Positions 13,978 through 20,737 of a DNA stretch of 20,737 nucleotides are shown one piece after another (position 1 is the first letter of the stretch; each line of letters opens with the position of its first letter). Source of the DNA: Candidatus Neoanaerotignum tabaqchaliae (lineage in GTDB: Bacteria > Bacillota > Clostridia > Lachnospirales > Anaerotignaceae). The stretch covers positions 1 through 20,737 of the forward strand of contig CAJFUS010000034.1 of NCBI GenBank assembly GCA_904420235.1, given 5' to 3'. The notes under the pieces are model-generated. The model was given only the letters and a program-made list of their open reading frames with translations. It was not told where the DNA came from and ran no database searches. The translations under genes were made by a program, and so were the position numbers.

Positions 13978-15060
13978 ATGTCATTAATATATATACTGCT
14001 TACTCTTTTAATATTCAGCGTGCTTGTTCTTGTTCACGAGGCCGGGCACTTTGCCGTTGCCAAAATTAACGGCATAATGGTTGAGGAATTCGCCATAGGC
14101 ATGGGCCCGGTTGTGTTCTCAAAACAAGTTGGCGAAACCCTTTACTCATTTCGGGCCCTGCCAATAGGCGGTTTTTGCCGTATGCTTGGAGAAGACGAGG
14201 ACGATTCCGACAGCAGAGCCTTTAATAACAAAGGAGTTTTGGCAAGGATAGCCGTTGTTGCCACAGGCCCCATAATGAATTTTGTGTTTGGATTTATAGC
14301 GGTTTTTATAGTTATGTCAACATCGGCGGCTGTTATAGAGCCGGTAGTCGGCAGTATTCTTGAAAACAGCAACGCCATAAATCAGGGACTTATGGAAGGC
14401 GACAGAATAAAAAAAATAAACAACCAGTCCGTTCACACTTATCAGGATTTATCCTTAACCATGGCCGGAGAAGACGGAAGCGACATAAACGTTGTTGTTG
14501 AGCGTAACGGTAATGAACAAAGCCTTACAATAACACCCATACCTAATGATTCCGGAACCGGTTTTATTATAGGCTTCAGTCCGGTTATTAAAACAGGGCT
14601 TCTGGCTGAAGAAGTTGAGGGATATAATCAAAGCACATTGTCCGAAACCGTATATAACAGTTTTTATACTCTTGTGTATTATGTAAAATCTGTTGTAGTT
14701 GGCTTTGTAAGACTTTTTACGCTTAACTTATCTCCTGCGGAGGTTGCCGGACCCATAAGTATTGTTCAGGTTGTAGGCGACACTGTGGAAGTTGGCATAA
14801 CATACAGCATATGGTCGGTTGTAAGAAGCCTCCTTACTCTTTCGGCTTTATTAAGCGTAAACCTTGGTGTTATAAACCTTTTCCCAATACCGGCTATGGA
14901 TGGCGGAAGGCTTGTTTTTCTTATTATAGAAGGATTGAGAGGCAAGCCGATGGACAGAAACAGAGAGGGCTTTATACATTTCTTAGGCTTTGTGCTTTTA
15001 ATGATGTTTATGTTTGTTGTTGCCTCTAACGATATTTTCAGGATAATCAGCGGAAGGTGA
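13978..15060 (+). CDS. rseP: Site-2 intramembrane metalloprotease RseP/RasP (M50 family)
   Basis: Zinc protease that cleaves membrane segments of regulatory proteins; in Bacillus the homologue RasP processes anti-sigma factors and cleaves remnant signal peptides. 360 aa, somewhat short of Bacillus RasP but normal for Clostridia. Landmarks: the active-site HEAGH in the first membrane helix (His20, Glu21, His24); GMGPVVFS and LPIGGFCRMLGE; a single PDZ domain at about residues 115-185 (NAINQGLMEGDRIKKINNQS); and NLFPIPAMDGGRLVF in a later helix, giving the third zinc ligand Asp308. About four hydrophobic segments. AGAGG lies 6 nt before the ATG. ispG starts 4 nt after its stop, with the ribosome-binding site for ispG inside the last codons of this gene. 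Its target anti-sigma factor is not in the window. Confidence 0.95.
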   Translation: MSLIYILLTLLIFSVLVLVHEAGHFAVAKINGIMVEEFAIGMGPVVFSKQVGETLYSFRALPIGGFCRMLGEDEDDSDSRAFNNKGVLARIAVVATGPIMNFVFGFIAVFIVMSTSAAVIEPVVGSILENSNAINQGLMEGDRIKKINNQSVHTYQDLSLTMAGEDGSDINVVVERNGNEQSLTITPIPNDSGTGFIIGFSPVIKTGLLAEEVEGYNQSTLSETVYNSFYTLVYYVKSVVVGFVRLFTLNLSPAEVAGPISIVQVVGDTVEVGITYSIWSVVRSLLTLSALLSVNLGVINLFPIPAMDGGRLVFLIIEGLRGKPMDRNREGFIHFLGFVLLMMFMFVVASNDIFRIISGR

Positions 15061-15064
15061 TTTT

Positions 15065-16117
15065 TTGTATACGAGAAGCAAAACAAGAACAGTTAGAATA
15101 GGAAACTTGCTTATAGGCGGAGAAAACCCCATAGCTATACAATCCATGTGCAATACCGACACACGAGATATAATGTCAACTGCCAATCAAATAAACACTC
15201 TAACAAAAGCTGGCTGTGAGCTTGTTAGAGTGGCTGTGCCGGACATGGAGGCGGCCAGAGCCATTGGAGAGATTAAAAAAAGAATATCAATACCGCTTGT
15301 TGCGGACATACATTTTGATTATAGACTTGCTATTGAGTCTATGGTTCAGGGAATTGACAAAATACGTATAAATCCCGGAAACATAGGCAGTGAGGACAAA
15401 GTTAAAGCCGTTGCCGATATGGCCAAGGAAAAGGGAATACCTATAAGAATAGGCGTTAACTCCGGCTCTCTTGAGAAGGATATTTTGCTTAAATTTGGCA
15501 AAGTTACGCCGGAAGCCATGGTTGAGAGCGCTTTAAGGCATATTAAAATGCTGGAAAAGTATAATTTCAAGGATATTGTTGTGTCAATTAAATCGTCAAG
15601 CGTTCTTTTTAGCCTTGAGGCTTATAAACTTATGTCCCAGGCTGCTGACTATCCTTTACACGTTGGCATAACAGAGGCGGGAACAGTATATTCCGGAACA
15701 ATAAAGTCCGCCGTTGGAATAGGGGCCATATTGTCAGAAGGTATAGGCGACACAATAAGAGTATCTCTTACGGGCGACCCTGTTGAGGAAATAAAAGCAG
15801 CCAAAGAAATTTTAAAAAGTCTTGATTTAAGAAGCTTTGGCGTTAATTTTATAAGCTGTCCAACTTGCGGAAGAACACAGATAGACTTGGTTAAAATAGC
15901 AGAAGAAGTTGAAAAGCGCTGCGCCGGAATAGACAAAAACATTAAAGTAGCCGTTATGGGCTGTGCCGTTAACGGACCAGGAGAGGCTAGAGAGGCCGAC
16001 ATAGGAATAGCGGGCGGCAAAGGCGAAGGGCTTATATTTAAAAAGGGACAGATAATTAAAAAAGTCCCTGAAGAAGAGCTTATAAGTTCCCTTATGGAAG
16101 AAATTGAGAAGCTTTGA
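15065..16117 (+). CDS. ispG: (E)-4-hydroxy-3-methylbut-2-enyl-diphosphate synthase, TTG start
   Basis: Iron-sulfur enzyme of the penultimate MEP step, turning cyclic MEcPP into HMBPP. 350 aa. The start is TTG at 15065: GGAAGG (15052-15057) lies 7 nt before it and the first residues (YTRSKTRTVRIGNLLIGG) match the family N-terminus, with no ATG available. Landmarks: NPIAIQSMCNTDTRD, VRVAVPD, PLVADIHFDYRLA, KIRINPGNIGS, the TIM-barrel TGDPVEE, and the 4Fe-4S ligands SCPTCGR (two cysteines) and GCAVNGPGEAREADIG (one). It sits between rseP and polC, where Bacillus instead has proS; this ordering is common in Clostridia. The weak start codon and tight coupling to rseP suggest expression tied to translation of the upstream gene. 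Confidence 0.97.
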   Translation: MYTRSKTRTVRIGNLLIGGENPIAIQSMCNTDTRDIMSTANQINTLTKAGCELVRVAVPDMEAARAIGEIKKRISIPLVADIHFDYRLAIESMVQGIDKIRINPGNIGSEDKVKAVADMAKEKGIPIRIGVNSGSLEKDILLKFGKVTPEAMVESALRHIKMLEKYNFKDIVVSIKSSSVLFSLEAYKLMSQAADYPLHVGITEAGTVYSGTIKSAVGIGAILSEGIGDTIRVSLTGDPVEEIKAAKEILKSLDLRSFGVNFISCPTCGRTQIDLVKIAEEVEKRCAGIDKNIKVAVMGCAVNGPGEAREADIGIAGGKGEGLIFKKGQIIKKVPEEELISSLMEEIEKL

Positions 16118-16129
16118 GGTTGATGTTTA

Positions 16130-19100
16130 ATGTTTTGTGAAAAAGATTTTTCAAGCGTGTTTGGTAAAGTGCCTCTCTCAAAAGAAGTGCTTTATACCTT
16201 CTCAAACGCGCAGGTATCGTCTTTTAAAATTTACAAAAAGGAAAAGGTTCTTGACATAAAGCTTAAACTGCCTGAAATAATAAACGAAAGCTTTGTTGAC
16301 ATATTTAAAAAAGAGCTTTTCAGTCAAGTTCCCGGTGTATGCGACGTTATAGTTTCACTTACATATTGCAACAGCTGCACCGACACAGGCGTTATTATAC
16401 AAAAGGACTGGCAGAATATAGTTCATGCTGTTTCATCAGTTGGGCCTGTATGCAAAAGCGTAATATCCGACGCAAAATGGGAGTTGGAGAACAACAGCCT
16501 TATCATAAAAGTTAAAAATAACATGTCTTTTTATATGAATGCCAAAAAATCCGATAAGCTAATAGAAAAAAAGCTTAGAGATGAAAATGGCCTTGATTTA
16601 AGAGTTTTGTTTAAAAATGAGAAAACGTCAGAGGAAGAAAAAGCCATTATAAGAAAAGAAAAAGAGCTTATGACCGAAAGCATTTTTAAAGAGATGAGTC
16701 TTAAAAATGTTGAAATTGAAAATTCGGGGCAAATAAGTGAAACGGAAACAAAGAAATCTTCCGGCATATCAAAGGGCATTATATTAGGCAAGGAAATATC
16801 AGGTGATATTGTTAAAATACGCGACACCAGAACAGAGGGCGAGAAAGTTACAATAGAGGGAAGTATTTTTAACACCGAAAAACGTGAGATTAAAGGCGGA
16901 AGATACATAGTTTCATTTGATATAACTGATTTTACCGATTCTACAACGGTTAAGTTTTTTACGTCTCAAAAAGAGTTTGACGGTGAAATGGAGAGCTTTT
17001 TTAAAGACGGAAAATATCTTAAGGTTAGGGGAGAGGTACAATATGACAAATACGCCAAGGAAATAAATATAATGGCTAAAGACATAATGATTGGAAACGA
17101 ACCGCCAAAAAGAATGGATAATGCTCCAGAAAAGCGTGTTGAACTTCATTTGCATACGCAGATGAGCCGAATGGACGGTATCACTCCGGCTAAGGAATAT
17201 ATAAAAAGGGCCTTAAGCTGGGGACACAAAGCCATAGCCATAACAGACCACGGTGTTGTTCAGGCGTTTCCTGAGGCAATGGAGAACTCTAACGAAAAAG
17301 ATATAAAAGTAATATATGGTGTTGAGGCTTATTTAATCGATGACCTCGGCTCAGCCGTTATGTGTCCTAAAGGTCAGCTTCTTGACAGTGAATTTACTGT
17401 TTTTGACATAGAAACAACCGGCCTTTCAAAGGAGAGAGACCAAATAACCGAAATAGGCGCCGTTAAAATAAAAGACGGAAAAATTATAGATAAATTCAGC
17501 ACATTTGTTAATCCCAAAATGCCTATATCGGAGGAAATAACAAAACTTACGGGAATTACGGACGAAATGGTTAAGGACGCTCCTTTTATTGAGCAGGTTC
17601 TTCCGGAATTTATGCGCTTTTTTGGAGATGGAATTCTTGTGGCTCACAACGCCTCTTTTGACACCGGCTTTATAAGAAAGGCCGCCGAGGTACACAGCCT
17701 TGGCGAAATAGACAACACAATTATAGATACTGTGGAGCTTTCAAGGGCTCTTTTGCCGGAGCTTAAAAAGCACAAGCTGGATATTGTCTGCGAACATCTT
17801 GGGGTAAGCCTTAAAGGCCACCACAGGGCGGTTAACGACGCTCAGGCAACGGCAGAGGTTTTTATAAAATTTATAGACATGCTTGCCGAAAGAAAGATTA
17901 TAAACGTTGATGAAATAAACGTGCTTTGCAGCCGCACAGTAAATTATGGAAAGCTTAAATCATACCACGCGATTATACTTGTTAAAAACTATGTGGGTTT
18001 AAGAAATTTATATGAGCTTATAACCCAGTCTCATTTGGAGTTTTTTAACAGAAGACCAAGAATACCGAAAAGCCGTCTTTTGAAACGACGTGAGGGACTT
18101 ATACTTGGAAGCGCCTGTGAGGCTGGAGAGCTTTACAGGGCCATACTGGAGGATAAGCCGAAACAGGTTATAGAGGAGATAATTAATTTTTACGATTATC
18201 TTGAGATACAGCCCCTTGGAAACAACAAGTTTATGATTAACTCGCCGAAAATTGACAAAATAAACTCTATGGAGGACATAATGGACTGCAACAGGCTTAT
18301 TGTTAGTTTGGCCAAAAGCCATAATAAGCTTTGCGTGGCCACATGCGACGTCCATTTTATAGACCCTCAGGACGCCGATTACAGAAAAATAATAATGACA
18401 GCCGAGGGCTTTTCCGACGCCGACAATCAGGCGCCCCTTTATTTCAGAACAACAGAGGAAATGCTTAAGGAGTTTGAGTATCTTGGAGAGGAAACGGCAT
18501 ATGATGTTGTTGTTAAAAACACAAACCTTATAGCCGACATGATAGAAAAAATAAAGCCCATACCGGACGGAACATTTCCCCCGCATTTTGACGGCGCTGA
18601 CGACGACCTGAGGCGCATAACAACAAACAGGGCCATAGAGCTTTACGGCGAGCCTTTGCCGGATATTGTTCAAAAACGTCTCGACAGAGAGCTTAATTCA
18701 ATTATATCAAACGGCTATGCCGTACTTTACATAATAGCTCAAAAGCTTGTTTGGAACAGCGTTGAAAACGGCTATCTTGTAGGCTCAAGAGGCTCCGTAG
18801 GCTCGTCTTTCGTGGCCAATATGGCCGGAATAACAGAAGTTAACTCCCTTCAGCCACATTATCTTTGTCCGGAATGCAAATACTCCGATTTTGACAGTGA
18901 GGTTGTGCGTCAAACCGTTCTTGACGGAGGAAGCGGCTTTGACATGCCCGACGCTTTTTGCCCTGTTTGCGGTCATAAGCTTAGAAAGGAAGGACACAAT
19001 ATACCATTCGAGACTTTCCTTGGCTTTGAGGGGGACAAAGAGCCGGATATAGACCTGAATTTTTCCGGCGAGTATCAGCAGAGGGCACATGCCTACACAG

Positions 19101-20470
19101 AGGAGCTTTTTGGAAAAGGCAAAGTTTTTAAGGCAGGCACAATAGGCACTTTGGCTGATAAAACGGCCTATGGCTTTGTTCTTAAATATCTTGAAAAACA
19201 TGAGAAAACCGCTCATAACGCGGAAATAGCGCGCCTTGCCAGAGGCTGCACCGGAATAAAGCGCACCACAGGACAGCACCCGGGAGGGCTTATGGTTGTT
19301 CCTACGGACCACGATATATGCGAGTTTTGTCCTGTGCAAAGACCGGCCGACGATGTTACATCAAACATAACAACAACCCATTTTGACTATCATTCCATAA
19401 GCGGAAGGCTTTTGAAGCTGGACCTTCTGGGCCACGACGACCCTACGGTTATAAGAATGCTGTACGACCTTACGGGAGTTAATCCTCAGCTTGTTGAGCT
19501 TGGTGACGAGGCTACAATGTCGCTTTTTGAATCGCCGGAGGCTCTTGGCGTTACTGCCGAGCAGATAGGCTGTGAAACCGGAACACTTGGCATACCGGAA
19601 TTCGGCACAAAATTCGTAAGAGGAATGCTGCTTGACACAAAGCCTAAAAATTTTTCCGACCTTTTAAGAATATCCGGTCTTTCCCACGGTACAAACGTAT
19701 GGCTGGGAAATGCTCAGGAGCTTATAGAAAACGGAACAATAACGCTTAAGGAAACAATATCAACACGTGACAGCATAATGATTTATCTTATAAATAAAGA
19801 CCTTCCAAACAAGGCGTCTTTTAAGATAATGGAAAAGGTTAGAAAAGGAAAAGGCCTTACGGAGGAAGACATAGCCCTTATGAAGGAGCATGATGTTCCC
19901 CAATGGTACATAGACTCATGCCTTAAAATAAAATATATGTTTCCAAAAGCCCACGCGGCGGCATATGTAATGATGGCATTTAGAATAGCGTATTTTAAAA
20001 TTAATTATCCTTTGGCGTACTACGCCTCATATTTCACCGTAAGGGCATGCGATGATTTTGATTATTCATGTATGTGCGTAGGCGAGGAAGCGGCCAAAGA
20101 GGCCATTAGGGAAATAAATGACAAGGGAAACTCGGCTACCACAAAAGATAAAAATAAGCTAACTGTTCTTGAGACCGTAATTGAGTTTTATGAAAGAGGG
20201 TTCAAATTTTACCCCATAGACCTTTATAAATCCGACGCAAAGGATTTTATTATAGAAGATAAGGGGCTTATACCTCCTTTCAACTCCCTTCAGGGCCTTG
20301 GCCTTACGGCGGCCCAAGGCATAGTTGACGGCAGAAATGCTGCGGGAGAATTTACCACCATAGAAGATTTTAGAGAGAGAACAGGAATAGGAAAAACCCT
20401 TATAGAGCTTTTAAAGGACAACAATGTGTTAAAGGGACTTCCTGAAACAAATCAGCTTTCACTTTTTTAG
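16130..20470 (+). CDS. polC: DNA polymerase III alpha subunit, PolC type
   Basis: The main replicative polymerase of low-GC Gram-positives, with built-in 3'-5' proofreading. 1446 aa, normal for PolC. Domains: an N-terminal region to about 210; an OB-fold at about 220-325; the PHP domain beginning RVELHLHTQMS near 338 and split by the exonuclease; the DEDD exonuclease starting FDIETTG (Asp426, Glu428) and ending HHRAVNDAQATAEVF near 570; the polymerase core with GSRGSVGSSFVANMAGITE near 885; a four-cysteine zinc site (Cys913, 916, 944, 947); the catalytic PDIDLNFSGEYQ (Asp973, Asp975); and FPKAHAAAYVMMAFRIAYF further on. The C-terminus ends NQLSLF, a good beta-clamp-binding motif (QLSLF, 1442-1446). 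GAGGT lies about 10 nt before the ATG, 12 nt after ispG. The frame is uninterrupted over 4.3 kb, which speaks against sequencing errors explaining the permease lesions. Confidence 0.98.
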   Translation: MFCEKDFSSVFGKVPLSKEVLYTFSNAQVSSFKIYKKEKVLDIKLKLPEIINESFVDIFKKELFSQVPGVCDVIVSLTYCNSCTDTGVIIQKDWQNIVHAVSSVGPVCKSVISDAKWELENNSLIIKVKNNMSFYMNAKKSDKLIEKKLRDENGLDLRVLFKNEKTSEEEKAIIRKEKELMTESIFKEMSLKNVEIENSGQISETETKKSSGISKGIILGKEISGDIVKIRDTRTEGEKVTIEGSIFNTEKREIKGGRYIVSFDITDFTDSTTVKFFTSQKEFDGEMESFFKDGKYLKVRGEVQYDKYAKEINIMAKDIMIGNEPPKRMDNAPEKRVELHLHTQMSRMDGITPAKEYIKRALSWGHKAIAITDHGVVQAFPEAMENSNEKDIKVIYGVEAYLIDDLGSAVMCPKGQLLDSEFTVFDIETTGLSKERDQITEIGAVKIKDGKIIDKFSTFVNPKMPISEEITKLTGITDEMVKDAPFIEQVLPEFMRFFGDGILVAHNASFDTGFIRKAAEVHSLGEIDNTIIDTVELSRALLPELKKHKLDIVCEHLGVSLKGHHRAVNDAQATAEVFIKFIDMLAERKIINVDEINVLCSRTVNYGKLKSYHAIILVKNYVGLRNLYELITQSHLEFFNRRPRIPKSRLLKRREGLILGSACEAGELYRAILEDKPKQVIEEIINFYDYLEIQPLGNNKFMINSPKIDKINSMEDIMDCNRLIVSLAKSHNKLCVATCDVHFIDPQDADYRKIIMTAEGFSDADNQAPLYFRTTEEMLKEFEYLGEETAYDVVVKNTNLIADMIEKIKPIPDGTFPPHFDGADDDLRRITTNRAIELYGEPLPDIVQKRLDRELNSIISNGYAVLYIIAQKLVWNSVENGYLVGSRGSVGSSFVANMAGITEVNSLQPHYLCPECKYSDFDSEVVRQTVLDGGSGFDMPDAFCPVCGHKLRKEGHNIPFETFLGFEGDKEPDIDLNFSGEYQQRAHAYTEELFGKGKVFKAGTIGTLADKTAYGFVLKYLEKHEKTAHNAEIARLARGCTGIKRTTGQHPGGLMVVPTDHDICEFCPVQRPADDVTSNITTTHFDYHSISGRLLKLDLLGHDDPTVIRMLYDLTGVNPQLVELGDEATMSLFESPEALGVTAEQIGCETGTLGIPEFGTKFVRGMLLDTKPKNFSDLLRISGLSHGTNVWLGNAQELIENGTITLKETISTRDSIMIYLINKDLPNKASFKIMEKVRKGKGLTEEDIALMKEHDVPQWYIDSCLKIKYMFPKAHAAAYVMMAFRIAYFKINYPLAYYASYFTVRACDDFDYSCMCVGEEAAKEAIREINDKGNSATTKDKNKLTVLETVIEFYERGFKFYPIDLYKSDAKDFIIEDKGLIPPFNSLQGLGLTAAQGIVDGRNAAGEFTTIEDFRERTGIGKTLIELLKDNNVLKGLPETNQLSLF

Positions 20471-20480
20471 ATATAAAGAG

Positions 20481-20519
20481 GCATAGCTTAAGCTTAAAAG
20501 CTTGGGCTATGCTTTTTTT
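20481..20519 (+). terminator. Intrinsic terminator after polC
   Basis: GCATAGC (20481-20487) pairs with GCTATGC (20506-20512); inside it TTAAGCT pairs with AGCTTGG using two G-T wobbles, giving about 14 bp with a small loop, followed by seven T. It lies 10 nt past the polC stop and ends the cluster. The remaining 218 nt to the window edge are AT-rich, with no gene I can support. Confidence 0.9.
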
Positions 20520-20737
20520 ACTTGTAATATTACGCTAACAATTATGCCTTTATAAAATATAAGCCTATAAACACTAAATAAATTTTGATGAGCTGCTTTA
20601 TCGTTTTAAAATTCATTATTTGTTTTTATCCAAAATTATAAAAGTATAACAACTTATCGTGAATTAGCAAAATTTAAGCTTAATATTAGATTTTATTAAC
20701 AGATTTTTATTTCTATTAATATTTTACATAAAATACA

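Noticed and set aside
1..20737. CRISPR arrays, insertion sequences, phage genes, toxin-antitoxin or defence genes
   Set aside because: I looked for direct repeats with spacers, transposase or integrase motifs and defence-type domains and saw none; the content is core chromosome.

Overview
The window is a low-GC chromosome segment from an endospore-forming member of the Clostridia. The evidence is a spoIIGA-sigE pair (sporulation-only genes), a PolC-type replicative polymerase, a UVR-motif ClpC, the methylerythritol-phosphate (MEP) genes dxr and ispG, and the gene order pyrH-frr-uppS-cdsA-dxr-rseP-ispG-polC. Codon use leans heavily on ATA (Ile), CTT (Leu) and AGA (Arg). A Lachnospirales-like lineage is my guess; I cannot prove it from this window alone.

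Layout. (1) 1-1635: the 3' two-thirds of clpC, ending at a perfect 13-bp bidirectional terminator shared with a convergent 50-codon gene (1659-1811, minus) that has its own near-consensus promoter. (2) 1953-2262: promoter, tRNA-Gly(CCC) and a downstream terminator. (3) 2560-5704: an intact IlvD/Edd-family dehydratase followed by a GntP-family permease broken by a TGA stop, a 1-nt frameshift and a TAG stop, i.e. a recent pseudogene; a strong terminator closes the unit. (4) 6018-7648: spoIIGA-sigE, overlapping by 4 nt (ATGA), the mother-cell sigma factor and its processing protease. sigG, the usual next gene, is not there. (5) 7968-9383: a MATE efflux pump on the minus strand, convergent with sigE across a long terminator hairpin. 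(6) 9634-20470: the envelope/isoprenoid/replication cluster, closed by a terminator at 20481-20519.

How the last cluster works together: dxr and ispG make isoprenoid precursor, uppS turns it into undecaprenyl diphosphate for cell wall carriers, cdsA makes CDP-diacylglycerol for phospholipids, and rseP is an intramembrane protease. pyrH (UMP kinase), frr (ribosome recycling) and polC (DNA replication) are unrelated core functions in the same conserved neighbourhood. Internal signals (terminator after frr, promoter before dxr) suggest at least two or three transcription units.

Most of the window is conserved core genome. I did not find an undescribed multi-gene system. The points most worth a second look are the non-canonical dehydratase next to a dying transporter, the small convergent gene beside clpC, and several operator-like palindromes over promoters.
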